From DAOUET01 sp034430155 (GTDB lineage: Bacteria; Chloroflexota; Anaerolineae; Anaerolineales; UBA4823), in the NCBI GenBank assembly GCA_034430155.1, contig DAOUET010000145.1, positions 1 through 64,000 of the forward strand: a DNA stretch of 64,000 nt. The letters are read 5' to 3'. Of the stretch, positions 7,735 to 15,394 are shown piece by piece; positions within the stretch are counted from its first letter, which is position 1; each line of letters opens with the position of its first letter. A program made the translations under genes and the position numbers. Under the pieces are notes generated by a model. That model was not told the origin of the DNA and ran no database searches. It saw only the letters and a list, made by a program, of their open reading frames with translations.

Positions 7735-8941
7735 TTCCGTCGGGCGTCTCCTTTACCCGCGCCATAAAAAGACCTGCCAGGATCATGAAGGTAGCCGAGA
7801 AGATAAACATAATGCGGTAATTGCCCCCCGTCAGATCAACCAAGATGCCTACCACTTGAGGGCCAGCCACCGCTGCAATGTTGGAGGCAAAGTAATACAA
7901 TCCGGTGAATGCGCCAATGCGGGCATCGCCACCCACGTCGTATACCATTGGGAGGGAATTGACGTTGATTAAAGCCCAGAAAAATCCCGCTGGCACCAGC
8001 AGCAAGATCAGCATGATCTGGTTGCTGACGATCAGGCCAAAAAGAAAAAGCAGCGTCAGACCCACGATCCCCGCCAGGATCATCCTTTTACGTCCAAAAC
8101 GGGTCGCCAGCAAACCGCTGGGGACTGCAAAGAGCACGAACATAAGGGCTAAACCCGATGTCAGGATCGCCATCCTGCCTTCGTTAATGCCCAGCGTAAA
8201 TTTTCCAAACGATGAGATCCAGGTTTCCAGGGCGTTATAGCCCATAAACCAGCACAAAATCGCCAGTAGGATCAACAAACCTGAGCGGTCCGCAGCTCCC
8301 AGGACTTCCCTCAGGTTCACCCCGAAACTGCCGCCACGTTTCTCGTTCTCTGGTTGCTGGGGTGCTTCAGGCTCCCGCACAAACAGCAGAACCACTCCTA
8401 TGGCCACCAACAGCACCACGCTCCCAAAAACAAACGGCGTTATTCGACCGAGTTTATATAAGGCCCCGCCCACAAGGAATGCCAAGATCGCCCCCACCCC
8501 GCCCATCAAATTGATCACGCCGTTGGCAGTACTGCGCTGCGTAGCCGGGAAAAGGTCCCCCAGCAGGGCGATGGTCGGGGCGCGAAACAAAGCCATGGCG
8601 ATGTTGGTTAACAGAATAGCGAACATTATGCCCACCGGTGAACGCATCACTGGTACAGCGATAAAGAACAACGCCGCCAGCGGCGCTCCGATCAGCATCC
8701 ACGGTTTACGTCGCCCGATACGGGTGCGGGTGCGATCAGACCGTTCTCCCACGACCGGCTGCACGAACATGTTCAGATAATTATCCCAGGTCATGATGAA
8801 CCCGATCAAACTGGCCGATAAGGCAAAGTCCTCTTTTAAAAAAATAGGGACGAAGTTGTTAAAAATCGGCCATATCAGGCTTATTCCTAAGAATCCAAAT
8901 CCAAGCACGAAGGTCTTGCGATAGGGGAAGCGCAGGTTCAT
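7703..8941 (-). CDS. MFS transporter, GPH (sugar:cation symporter)-like
   Basis: This is a 412-residue integral membrane protein with about 12 hydrophobic segments. The loop between helices 2 and 3 carries a D-N-Y-L-N-x-F-x-Q-P run followed by SDRTRTRIGRRKPW. That is the hallmark of glycoside-pentoside-hexuronide (MFS_2) symporters and their relatives, so sugar or glycoside uptake is the best guess. The open frame continues upstream, but the true start is the ATG at 8941, which overlaps the trmD stop as ATGA and implies translational coupling. The end overlaps the pseudouridine synthase by 32 bases. The substrate is unknown. Confidence 0.85.
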   Translation of the reverse strand: MNLRFPYRKTFVLGFGFLGISLIWPIFNNFVPIFLKEDFALSASLIGFIMTWDNYLNMFVQPVVGERSDRTRTRIGRRKPWMLIGAPLAALFFIAVPVMRSPVGIMFAILLTNIAMALFRAPTIALLGDLFPATQRSTANGVINLMGGVGAILAFLVGGALYKLGRITPFVFGSVVLLVAIGVVLLFVREPEAPQQPENEKRGGSFGVNLREVLGAADRSGLLILLAILCWFMGYNALETWISSFGKFTLGINEGRMAILTSGLALMFVLFAVPSGLLATRFGRKRMILAGIVGLTLLFLFGLIVSNQIMLILLLVPAGFFWALINVNSLPMVYDVGGDARIGAFTGLYYFASNIAAVAGPQVVGILVDLTGGNYRIMFIFSATFMILAGLFMARVKETPDGNELRGARAVG

Positions 8942-9678
8942 AGGGAGGGCTCCTGTGTTTCTAATTTCTTTAGAAAATCGCGATCTTCTGGGGTAAGCTC
9001 GGCGTTTTTCAACAGGTCGCCACGTCGTTGCCAGGTGCGCAAGAGCGCCTGCTGGCGCCGCCAACGAGCAATGCGGGCGTGATCGCCGGAGAGCAAAACT
9101 TCCGGCACGCGCCAGCCGCGGTACTCTGCCGGTCGGGTGTATTGTGGGTGCTCCAACAATCCGGAGGAGTGAGAATCCGCCCAAGCCCCTTGGGGGTCAC
9201 CCAAGGCACCCGGCATTAGACGGGTGATCGCGTCGATGATAACCAGGGCAGGCAGCTCACCTCCTGTCAGCACAAAATCTCCAATCGAGATTTCATCCGT
9301 CACCAGGTGCTCTCGCACCCGTTCATCCACTCCCTCATACCGACCGCACAGCAGAGCCAGATGGTCGCCATACGAAAGCTCTTGGGCCACCTTTTGGTTG
9401 AATAATCGACCCTGGGGGGTAAGCAAGATCACCGGACGCTGCGGAGGTGTCCCCAACACCCCCTCTACCGCTGCGAAGAGCGGTTCTGGCTTTAGAACCA
9501 TCCCACCGCCGCCGCCATAGGGCTCGTCGTCAGTGATATGGTGCCGGTCTGCAGCCCAATCGCGGAAGTTGTGCAAGCGCACCTCCACCAATTCATTTTG
9601 GCGAGCGCGCTGCAGGATGCTACTCTGTAAATAAGGTTCAAATACCTCGGGGAAAAGTGTGAATACCTCGAAAATCAT
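8938..9678 (-). CDS. trmD: tRNA (guanine-N1)-methyltransferase TrmD
   Basis: TrmD makes m1G37 next to the anticodon using S-adenosylmethionine and so prevents +1 frameshifting. The 246-residue SPOUT-fold protein begins MIFEVFTLFPEVFEPYL. It has DDEPYGGGGGMVLKPEPL, the knot motif LLCGRYEGVDERV and EISIGDFVLTGGELPALV, all family signatures. The usual partners rimM, rpsP and rplS are not adjacent; instead it heads a unit with an MFS transporter and an RluA-like enzyme. A -10 box ends six bases before the ATG, so the transcript looks leaderless. Confidence 0.97.
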   Translation of the reverse strand: MIFEVFTLFPEVFEPYLQSSILQRARQNELVEVRLHNFRDWAADRHHITDDEPYGGGGGMVLKPEPLFAAVEGVLGTPPQRPVILLTPQGRLFNQKVAQELSYGDHLALLCGRYEGVDERVREHLVTDEISIGDFVLTGGELPALVIIDAITRLMPGALGDPQGAWADSHSSGLLEHPQYTRPAEYRGWRVPEVLLSGDHARIARWRRQQALLRTWQRRGDLLKNAELTPEDRDFLKKLETQEPSL

Positions 9679-9684
9679 ATACCC

Positions 9685-9713
9685 ATTCTAGTCGCAAGGG
9701 GACGGATTGGCAA
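9685..9713 (-). promoter_or_regulatory. Promoter of trmD giving a leaderless transcript
   Basis: On the minus strand TTGCCA, a 17-base spacer and TAGAAT are followed by only six bases (GGGTAT) before the trmD ATG. A start site 6-7 bases after the -10 box falls on the A of the ATG, so the mRNA should have no leader. No Shine-Dalgarno is present. Confidence 0.75.
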
Positions 9714-9753
9714 GCAATTTTGGATCTTTGGGAATCCCCGTGGTAAAGGTTAG

Positions 9754-9794
9754 ATGTGGGGGTGTTGGGCTGCGCCCGCCCAACACCCCCACAT
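9754..9794. repeat. Perfect 17-bp inverted repeat with 7-base loop
   Basis: ATGTGGGGGTGTTGGGC is followed by seven bases and then its exact reverse complement. The helix extends outward (TAGAT with ATCTA) past a two-base bulge. It lies between the divergent trmD and TPR genes. No T-run follows on either strand, so it is not a simple terminator. It could be a REP/MITE-like palindrome or a regulatory hairpin. Confidence 0.6.
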
Positions 9795-9804
9795 ATCTAC
9801 CCCA

Positions 9805-9960
9805 TCACGGCAAATCCCAGAGAGCCGCAATTTTAGAGGTCATAGGCTTCTCAGGCAGGATCAGGGCGATTGCATCGACTGGTTTTCCCCTTGCGATCTC
9901 GCCAAAAAGCCGAGGATAGGCTTTTGCCGGGCAAGGCTTCCAGATGCAGGTGGTACTCAA
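9805..9960 (-). CDS. Possible small protein, 51 aa, unknown
   Basis: A stop-free frame from TTG at 9960 to TGA at 9805 encodes 51 residues. These include PAKAYPRLFGEIARGKPVDA and a tail ending KIAALWDLP, a composition closer to protein than to random sequence. It has no Shine-Dalgarno and no ATG in frame. An ATG-started frame on the same strand would need a frameshift to join it. It lies in the trmD-TPR divergent intergenic region. No family is recognised, and it may be a decayed gene end or chance. Confidence 0.25.
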   Translation of the reverse strand: MSTTCIWKPCPAKAYPRLFGEIARGKPVDAIALILPEKPMTSKIAALWDLP

Positions 9961-9977
9961 GCCGATTTGTAGTCATC

Positions 9978-10007
9978 TTGACGCTCAATCATGAGAAATG
10001 GTAAGAT
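9978..10007 (+). promoter_or_regulatory. Promoter of the first TPR gene, apparently leaderless
   Basis: TTGACG is followed by an 18-base spacer and TAAGAT. The start codon at 10014 comes six bases later with no Shine-Dalgarno. The geometry matches the trmD promoter on the other strand and supports 10014 rather than the internal ATG at 10041 as the start. Confidence 0.6.
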
Positions 10008-10013
10008 GAGCAT

Positions 10014-11297
10014 ATGTATCTGAGAGGCAGCAAATGGAACATGAAGCGCAAGACTCGGCGCCGTCCCAACCCCTTCCGCATTCTGGTCATTCTCATTTTG
10101 ATCGGAATCGCCCTGTATATCAACCAGGTTGTCGTGCCGGCTACGCCGCCTTTGTTTATCCCCACCGCCACGCCGACCCGCAGCCCAGAATCCTTTATCA
10201 ACGAGGCCGAAGCGCTTTACCAAGCGGGTAAGTTTACCCAGGCGATCAACACCTATAAACAAGCCATTGCCGTAGAGCCCGATAACCCTTCTATCTACAT
10301 CAATATGGCTCGCGCCCAGGTGTTCACCGCTCAGTACCAGGACGCCCTAGAAAGCTCCGAAAGGGCTCTGCTTCTGAACAACAGCAATCCTCTAGCGTAC
10401 GCCGTAAAAGGCTGGGCTTTAGATTTTTTAGGCGATTACACCCAGGCTGAAGCCTCCATAAAACGTGCCTTAGAGCTCGACCCCAATAACGCCTTGGCGC
10501 ATGCCTTCTATGCCGAAATCCTCATGGATAAAGCCCTGGTTGGTCAGGGAGATATCGGTTCTATAGACAAAGCTGCCGATGAATCCAAAATCGCTCTATC
10601 GCTGGCTCCCAACGCGTTAGAATCCCTGCGTGCCCGCGGCTACGTTCTCTGGAACACCGGTAATTATGAAGAAGCTATCAGAGAGTACAAAGCAGCCCTG
10701 GCAATCAACGATAAAATCGCTGACCTGCACATGGCCTTGGGATACAATTATCACGTATTGGGAGAATACGATCAGGCAGTCAATGAGTTTCTCCAGGCCC
10801 TGGCATTAAACCCCAACGACCCTCAGGCTCCTCTCGAAATCTCCCGCACCTACGCCACGGTGGGTGATTTCAGCCAGGCAGTCCAGTACGCAGATCAAGC
10901 GGTGAAGATCGATCCCCAGAACCCCAAGCTACACGGAAACCTGGGTTCCATGTATTATAAGAACAACCAGTTCGATAAAGCTCTCGATGAACTTTCCCTG
11001 GCGATCCACGGCGGCAGCATGCAGGATAGCACCCTGGTCGAAGGTGCTCCTTTAGACTATGGTAGCATGGCAGAGTACTATGCCATCTACGGCCTGACCC
11101 TGGCCAAAGCCAACCGTTGTTCAGAAGCGCTTCCTATTTTCCAAGCCATCCGCAGCGGAGTGCCAGATGACGAGATCAATGTCTACAACGCTGAGCAGGG
11201 TCTAGTCATTTGCCAGGAAAACCTGAATACCTCTAACCCCGAAGAGGGCACCCCGGAAAGCTCCACACCCCAGCCTGAAGCGACACCTGCTCCATAA
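10014..11297 (+). CDS. Membrane-anchored TPR repeat protein
   Basis: A 427-residue protein with a basic N-terminus (KRKTRRRPNPF) followed by one hydrophobic segment (about residues 22-42), so it is probably a signal-anchored extracytoplasmic protein. A Thr/Pro linker (PTATPTRSP) leads to at least eight tetratricopeptide repeats, for example YQAGKFTQAINTYKQAIAVE and LGEYDQAVNEFLQALALNPN. The tail is Thr/Pro/Glu rich. TPRs are scaffolds for protein contacts; the partner is unknown. The next gene is a paralogue on the same strand 47 bases downstream, and a third similar protein lies at 20.5 kb. The start at 10014 is favoured by the -10 box six bases upstream. Confidence 0.75.
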   Translation: MYLRGSKWNMKRKTRRRPNPFRILVILILIGIALYINQVVVPATPPLFIPTATPTRSPESFINEAEALYQAGKFTQAINTYKQAIAVEPDNPSIYINMARAQVFTAQYQDALESSERALLLNNSNPLAYAVKGWALDFLGDYTQAEASIKRALELDPNNALAHAFYAEILMDKALVGQGDIGSIDKAADESKIALSLAPNALESLRARGYVLWNTGNYEEAIREYKAALAINDKIADLHMALGYNYHVLGEYDQAVNEFLQALALNPNDPQAPLEISRTYATVGDFSQAVQYADQAVKIDPQNPKLHGNLGSMYYKNNQFDKALDELSLAIHGGSMQDSTLVEGAPLDYGSMAEYYAIYGLTLAKANRCSEALPIFQAIRSGVPDDEINVYNAEQGLVICQENLNTSNPEEGTPESSTPQPEATPAP

Positions 11298-11344
11298 CCC
11301 GGACCTGGCGCTCACCACAGTAGCTCGCGAGTTAATTTACAATC

Positions 11345-12682
11345 ATGGACCGAGACATCACCGGAAAACGACCTCATTTCCGCCCCCAGAATCACCGTTC
11401 AAACCCATACCGTATTTTGCTGTGGTTGAGCCTGATTGCCGGGGGAGTGTGGCTGTTCTTCCAGGTGCAAAACGGTCAGGTGCAACCCCTTTTCCTTCCC
11501 ACGCCCACGCCCACACGGACAGCTCACTCCTACACCTTGGAGGGCGAAACCCTGTTTGATGCCGGTGATCTCACCGGAGCCATCACCGCTTACCAGGAAG
11601 CTACTAGAGTTGACCCCCAAGATGCTCAGCTGTGGTCCAATCTTGCGCGTGTCCAAACCTACTCCTCCAGTCTGCTAAGCAACGATACCGACCGGTTCGA
11701 ACGGTTGAAAGATGCCTTAAATTCTATCGACCAAGCCATCGCCCTTAAACCGGACGATCCTGCCGTGCTTGCCACCCGTGCGCTGGTGCTGGATTGGTAT
11801 GCTTCCAGCTATCTGCTCAGTGAGGATGAACGTCAGTCATCTCTCAATGAGGCAGAAAAAGAAGCTGCCCGAGCCTTTAACCTGGATCCCGAGAACGCCA
11901 AGGCCCTGGCTTTTTACGCTGAGATCCTGGTCGACCAGCAGAAATGGTCCCAAGCCCAGCAGTATGTCGAACAAGCTGTCCTGCTAGATCCTGGTTCTAT
12001 GGATGTTCATCGCGTCTACGGGTATGTGCTCGAGTCCCTTGGCCAATACCGCCAAGCCATAGAAGAATATCAAAAAGCGGCTGATATCACCCCCAACCTG
12101 ACTTTTCTCTATATTTTCATCGGTCGTAACTTTCGTACGTTAGACGTGCACACCCGGGCCCTCGAATTCTTTGAGAAAGCCGCCAATATTAACGACCAGC
12201 TGGGGATTAGCGATCCGGTACCGTACATTGAAATCGCCAAAACCTATTCACGCGATGGCGAGTTTTTTATCGCAGCCATCAACGCCCAAAAAGCTCTCCA
12301 GTATGACCCCTCAAATGCAAACACCTACGGCCAGCTGGGAATCATTTATACCAAAGCTCGCAACTACGAAGGTGCCCGGCCCGCTTTAAAGTGTGCCGTT
12401 ATCGGGTGCAGCGCTGATGAAAACGAAACCGCTAAAGAAATCATCGATCAGGGGGTAGCGGTCCAGAGACTCCCGCTCACCTCTGGCACTGTAGCCTTTT
12501 ATTACCTGCAGTACGGCTCGGTGTTAGCAGCTCTCAGCCGACCAAACCAGAACTATTGTCCGGATGCTCTGGAAGTTTTGGAAGAAGTTCGGGCAGCTTA
12601 TCCGGATGACGCTGTATTCAATGACATTATCAATGAAAATGAGGCCATCTGCAAACTGGTCGGAAACACCCAGAGCCCCTGA
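11345..12682 (+). CDS. Membrane-anchored TPR repeat protein (paralogue)
   Basis: A 445-residue protein with the same plan as its upstream neighbour: a basic cytoplasmic start, a single membrane segment (RILLWLSLIAGGVWLFF, about residues 23-39), a Thr/Pro linker (LPTPTPTRTA) and then a run of TPRs such as DAGDLTGAITAYQEATRVDP and LGQYRQAIEEYQKAADITPN. The two most likely arose by tandem duplication and have since diverged strongly. No good Shine-Dalgarno precedes the ATG; a TACAAT hexamer overlaps the region directly before it. A weak hairpin after the stop may end transcription before the groESL promoter. No enzymatic domain is visible. Confidence 0.75.
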   Translation: MDRDITGKRPHFRPQNHRSNPYRILLWLSLIAGGVWLFFQVQNGQVQPLFLPTPTPTRTAHSYTLEGETLFDAGDLTGAITAYQEATRVDPQDAQLWSNLARVQTYSSSLLSNDTDRFERLKDALNSIDQAIALKPDDPAVLATRALVLDWYASSYLLSEDERQSSLNEAEKEAARAFNLDPENAKALAFYAEILVDQQKWSQAQQYVEQAVLLDPGSMDVHRVYGYVLESLGQYRQAIEEYQKAADITPNLTFLYIFIGRNFRTLDVHTRALEFFEKAANINDQLGISDPVPYIEIAKTYSRDGEFFIAAINAQKALQYDPSNANTYGQLGIIYTKARNYEGARPALKCAVIGCSADENETAKEIIDQGVAVQRLPLTSGTVAFYYLQYGSVLAALSRPNQNYCPDALEVLEEVRAAYPDDAVFNDIINENEAICKLVGNTQSP

Positions 12683-12711
12683 GACAGCATTCGTGAGGGA
12701 CCAGATTAAAA

Positions 12712-12730
12712 ATAGCCGGGAGTCGGCTAT
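12712..12730 (+). terminator. Weak hairpin after the second TPR gene
   Basis: ATAGCC and GGCTAT can pair across a seven-base loop, 30 bases after the TPR stop and 50 bases before the groES promoter. The following bases are only modestly T-rich, so termination efficiency is doubtful. Confidence 0.3.
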
Positions 12731-12782
12731 CAACTTTCATTCCCATAAAACATCAGATTTTCGTTAATATTTTAAATCCCCC

Positions 12783-12811
12783 TTGACTTTCCCGAAATAA
12801 TTAGGTATGAT
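12783..12811 (+). promoter_or_regulatory. Sigma70-type promoter of groES-groEL
   Basis: TTGACT, an exact 17-base spacer and TATGAT, one mismatch from consensus in each box. The CIRCE operator begins 12 bases after the -10 box, so it covers the start site, as in the hrcA operon. Confidence 0.85.
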
Positions 12812-12822
12812 TTGACCACAAG

Positions 12823-12849
12823 TTAGCACTCGATAGTCGAGAGTGCTAA
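12823..12849 (+). promoter_or_regulatory. CIRCE operator of groES-groEL
   Basis: TTAGCACTC-N9-GAGTGCTAA matches the consensus exactly in both arms. Together with the identical arms before hrcA it places groESL and the dnaK operon under one repressor. Confidence 0.97.
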
Positions 12850-12905
12850 CTTGCCTGCATGTAACCTGTCGACTTAATATCCCAATTCATGATCAGGAGG
12901 CAAGT

Positions 12906-13199
12906 ATGTCAATTTCTCTAAAACCCCTGGGAAACCGTATCGTGATCGAACCCATCGAGCAGGAAGATATTACTGCTGGAGGGATCGTTCTACCTGAAAC
13001 GGCCAAGGAAAAACCTCAAAAAGGTAAGGTCCTGGCTATTGGTCCCGGTGAGCGTAACGACAGTGGGGATCGGATACCCATGGACGTTGCCGAAGGCGAC
13101 ACCGTGCTGTATGCCAAGTACGCTGGCACGGAGATTAAAATGGACGGCAAGAAATTGCTGATCCTGCGCGAAAGCGACTTGTTGGCAATTGTTTCATAA
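12906..13199 (+). CDS. groES: Co-chaperonin GroES (Hsp10)
   Basis: GroES caps the GroEL ring to enclose folding clients. The 97-residue product starts MSISLKPLGNRIVIEPIE. It has the mobile-loop region EQEDITAGGIVLPETAKEKP (residues 17-36) and the conserved KGKVLAIGPG. The open frame extends upstream, but the start is the ATG at 12906, preceded by AGGAGG at the right spacing. It sits 37 bases before groEL behind a CIRCE-controlled promoter. Length and motifs are normal. Confidence 0.97.
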   Translation: MSISLKPLGNRIVIEPIEQEDITAGGIVLPETAKEKPQKGKVLAIGPGERNDSGDRIPMDVAEGDTVLYAKYAGTEIKMDGKKLLILRESDLLAIVS

Positions 13200-13236
13200 A
13201 ACTAACTAAACTTTAATTCTGGAGGAGCAAAAATCT

Positions 13237-14868
13237 ATGTCAGCTAAACAGATCGTATTTTCGGAAGAAGCTCGCCGCAAGTTGCAGCGCGGCATGGATA
13301 CCCTTGCAAAAGCAGTTGTCACTACGCTGGGGCCAAAAGGTCGGAACGTATCGCTCGATAGAAAATTTGGATCTCCCACCATCACCCACGACGGCGTCAC
13401 GGTAGCCAAAGACATCGAGTTGGAGGACCCCTTCGAGAACATGGGGGCGCAATTGCTCAAAGAAGCCGCCACCAAGACTAACGATATTGCCGGTGACGGC
13501 ACTACCACTTCGACGGTATTGGCACACACGATCGTATCCGAAGGCATGAAGAACCTGGCTGCCGGTTTCAACCCCATGCTGCTCAAATGGGGCATCGAAG
13601 CCGCCACAAAAGCCGTAGTTGATAGGATCACCGAACAGGCCATTGAAGTTACTACGAGAGAGGATATTGCCAATGTCGCCTCCATCTCCGCTCAGGACCG
13701 CCAGATCGGTGAACTGATCGCCGACGTAATGGATAAGGTCGGTAAGGATGGCGTAATCACCGTGGAAGAGTCCAAAGGTCTGGAATTTGAAACCGAATAC
13801 GTCGAAGGTATGCAATTCGACCGGGGTTATATATCCCCCTATTTCATCACTGATCCGGAACACATGGAAGCCGCGGTTGAAGAACCTTATCTCTTGATCC
13901 ATGACAAGAAAATCTCGGCTGCTCAGGACATTGTCCCCCTGCTGGAGAAGATGGTGCAGGTAGGTAAGCGTGAACTGGTGATCATCGCTGAAGATATCGA
14001 TGGCGAAGCCCTCGCCACCCTGGTATTGAACAAATTACGCGGTATGCTCAACGTTATAGCTGTCAAAGCGCCCGGATTCGGAGACCGGCGAAAAGCTATG
14101 CTGCAGGATATCGCCATCTTGACAGGCGCCACAGTCATCTCTGAGGAGACCGGTCGCAAACTGGAAAGCGCCACCATCCAAGATTTGGGCCAGGCTGAAA
14201 AGGTTTCAGTCACCAAAGAGGACACCACCATTGTGGGTGGCAAAGGCGAAACAGCCCAGATCAAGGGGCGTATCGAGCAGATTCGCGTCGAAATCGATGA
14301 CAGCACCAGTGATTACGACCGCGAAAAACTGCAAGAACGCCTTGCTAAGCTCTCCGGTGGTGTAGCTATCATCCGGGTGGGTGCTGCCACCGAGACTGAA
14401 TTGAAAGAAAAGAAGCATCGTGTCGAGGACGCTCTCTCAGCTACCCGAGCTGCAGTGGAAGACGGCATCGTTCCTGGTGGTGGCGTCGCTTTGATCAACG
14501 CCATGAAGGCTCTGGATGATCTCAAGATGGATTATGAGGACGCCCAGGTCGGTGTAAAAATTGTGCGCAAAGCCTTGGAAATGCCCATTCGCAAGATAGC
14601 TTCCAACGCTGGTAAAGACGGTTCTGTGGTCCTCGAAACCGTACGACAGCAGCAGAAGCAGAAGAAGAATGTGAACTTCGGCTTTAACGTTATCACTGAA
14701 GAATACGTCGATATGGTCAAGGACGGCGTTATCGATCCAGCCAAAGTCACCAGGGGCGCTCTTGAGAACGCCGCCTCCATCGCGGCTATGATCCTAACCA
14801 CGGAAGCCTTGATTACTGACATACCAGAAAAAGAAAAACCACCCATGCCACCCATGCCGGAATACTAA
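13237..14868 (+). CDS. groEL: Chaperonin GroEL (Hsp60)
   Basis: GroEL is the ATP-driven folding chamber. The 543-residue product has the ATP-binding segments TTLGPKGRNVSLDRKFGSP and DIAGDGTTTSTVLAH. An apical domain follows, then the closing equatorial segment with VEDGIVPGGGVALINA. The C-terminus ends EKPPMPPMPEY rather than the GGM repeats of Proteobacteria, as seen in other Chloroflexota-like GroELs. A strong site (GGAGGAG) lies ten bases before the ATG. It is cotranscribed with groES, and hairpins follow the stop codon. No second groEL is in the window. Confidence 0.98.
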   Translation: MSAKQIVFSEEARRKLQRGMDTLAKAVVTTLGPKGRNVSLDRKFGSPTITHDGVTVAKDIELEDPFENMGAQLLKEAATKTNDIAGDGTTTSTVLAHTIVSEGMKNLAAGFNPMLLKWGIEAATKAVVDRITEQAIEVTTREDIANVASISAQDRQIGELIADVMDKVGKDGVITVEESKGLEFETEYVEGMQFDRGYISPYFITDPEHMEAAVEEPYLLIHDKKISAAQDIVPLLEKMVQVGKRELVIIAEDIDGEALATLVLNKLRGMLNVIAVKAPGFGDRRKAMLQDIAILTGATVISEETGRKLESATIQDLGQAEKVSVTKEDTTIVGGKGETAQIKGRIEQIRVEIDDSTSDYDREKLQERLAKLSGGVAIIRVGAATETELKEKKHRVEDALSATRAAVEDGIVPGGGVALINAMKALDDLKMDYEDAQVGVKIVRKALEMPIRKIASNAGKDGSVVLETVRQQQKQKKNVNFGFNVITEEYVDMVKDGVIDPAKVTRGALENAASIAAMILTTEALITDIPEKEKPPMPPMPEY

Positions 14869-14884
14869 ATCACTAAATGTCTGT

Positions 14885-14925
14885 GGTGGTGTAGCTGTGG
14901 GTCGACGGCCTGCAGCTACATCACC
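14885..14925 (+). other. Stem-loop downstream of groEL
   Basis: GGTGGTGTAGCTG pairs with CAGCTACATCACC (13 pairs, one G-U) 16 bases after the groEL stop. No T-tract follows. It may protect the 3' end or pause polymerase before the second hairpin. Confidence 0.5.
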
Positions 14926-14972
14926 CATCCCAACGCTGATCCTCAATCACGGATTCTACTGAAAGCGGATTG

Positions 14973-15000
14973 GGGCGGGTTGACCTAACCCGCCCTATTT
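14973..15000 (+). terminator. Probable terminator of groES-groEL
   Basis: GGGCGGGTT and AACCCGCCC form a nine-pair stem with a five-base loop, followed by the T-rich TATTT and then CTTTG. It directly precedes the next promoter and so separates the chaperonin operon from the following unit. Confidence 0.65.
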
Positions 15001-15002
15001 CT

Positions 15003-15031
15003 TTGACAAAACCCCCGGCTCATGTTAAAAT
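15003..15031 (+). promoter_or_regulatory. Near-consensus promoter of an orphan transcript
   Basis: TTGACA, a 17-base spacer and TAAAAT: a perfect -35 and one mismatch in the -10. No reading frame follows; a structured stretch and a terminator do. Confidence 0.75.
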
Positions 15032-15037
15032 CACAAT

Positions 15038-15170
15038 TCGAAGAGGACCTTGACGTCTGGCCGGACTTCCGGCCTGTTATTAATGCCCGCATTCCCACGT
15101 TCATTTCTAAGTTTGTGGTTATCGGAAAATATTAATCCCCGGCCAGCGCACTCTTGCCGGGGTTTTTCTT
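15038..15170 (+). ncRNA. Candidate small RNA or RNase J leader of about 130 nt
   Basis: The stretch lies between a near-consensus promoter (15003-15031) and a strong intrinsic terminator (15137-15170). Near its 5' end GGCCGGA and TCCGGCC form a tight hairpin (15059-15074). The middle is AT-richer, with CCAC/GTGG able to pair. No start codon with a ribosome site is present. It could be a free small RNA or an attenuated leader for RNase J, whose start lies 225 bases beyond the terminator. It does not match any riboswitch or housekeeping RNA I can recognise. Confidence 0.45.
15137..15170 (+). terminator. Strong intrinsic terminator before RNase J
   Basis: CCCCGGC pairs with GCCGGGG across a 12-base loop and is followed at once by TTTTTCTT. 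This is the clearest rho-independent terminator in the window, and no gene ends just upstream of it. Confidence 0.8.
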
Positions 15171-15269
15171 ATATTCATATAAGAGACGCTGGTTTTAGGA
15201 CATGGTTTACCCAGTTTTAGGATTTGTTGGGGGGTTGAGCGGGCTTTACCTGCTCCCCTGAAAAGACCT

Positions 15270-15298
15270 TTGACTGCCTAACTTACGAAAGGTTTAAG
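15270..15298 (+). promoter_or_regulatory. Possible promoter of RNase J
   Basis: TTGACT, a 17-base spacer and TTTAAG (four of six -10 matches). It would give a leader of about 90 bases before the RNase J ATG. A GC-rich hairpin (GAGC...GCTCCCC) lies just upstream. Confidence 0.35.
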
Positions 15299-15394
15299 CA
15301 CACAATACCCACCGAATTGAGGTATATCTCTAGCAATTAGGATAGATCAAACTCAACAGTCCGGTGGCAATCAAAAAGGTTAATAGTACAAGAA

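Larger units (their letters stand above)
9679..10013. other. Divergent intergenic region between trmD and the first TPR gene
   Basis: This 335-base region holds the trmD promoter at its left end, a 17-bp perfect inverted repeat in the middle, a doubtful 51-residue frame on the minus strand, and the TPR gene promoter at its right end. No RNA gene is recognised. Confidence 0.6.
14869..15394. other. Intergenic region groEL-RNase J with its own transcription signals
   Basis: These 526 bases lack a credible protein gene. They contain two hairpins after groEL, a near-consensus promoter, a stem-loop and a strong terminator that together outline a candidate small RNA, and then a GC-rich hairpin and a weaker promoter before the RNase J start. 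Confidence 0.6.

Noticed and set aside
9805..9976. ATG-started frame at 9976 read as a frameshifted gene joined to the 51-aa frame
   Set aside because: The join needs an assumed one-base insertion; the TTG-started frame is open by itself, so a frameshift is not required, and neither version is recognised.
13240..13902. Open frame antisense to groEL (220 codons)
   Set aside because: Antisense shadow of the chaperonin gene, composition unlike a protein, no start signal.
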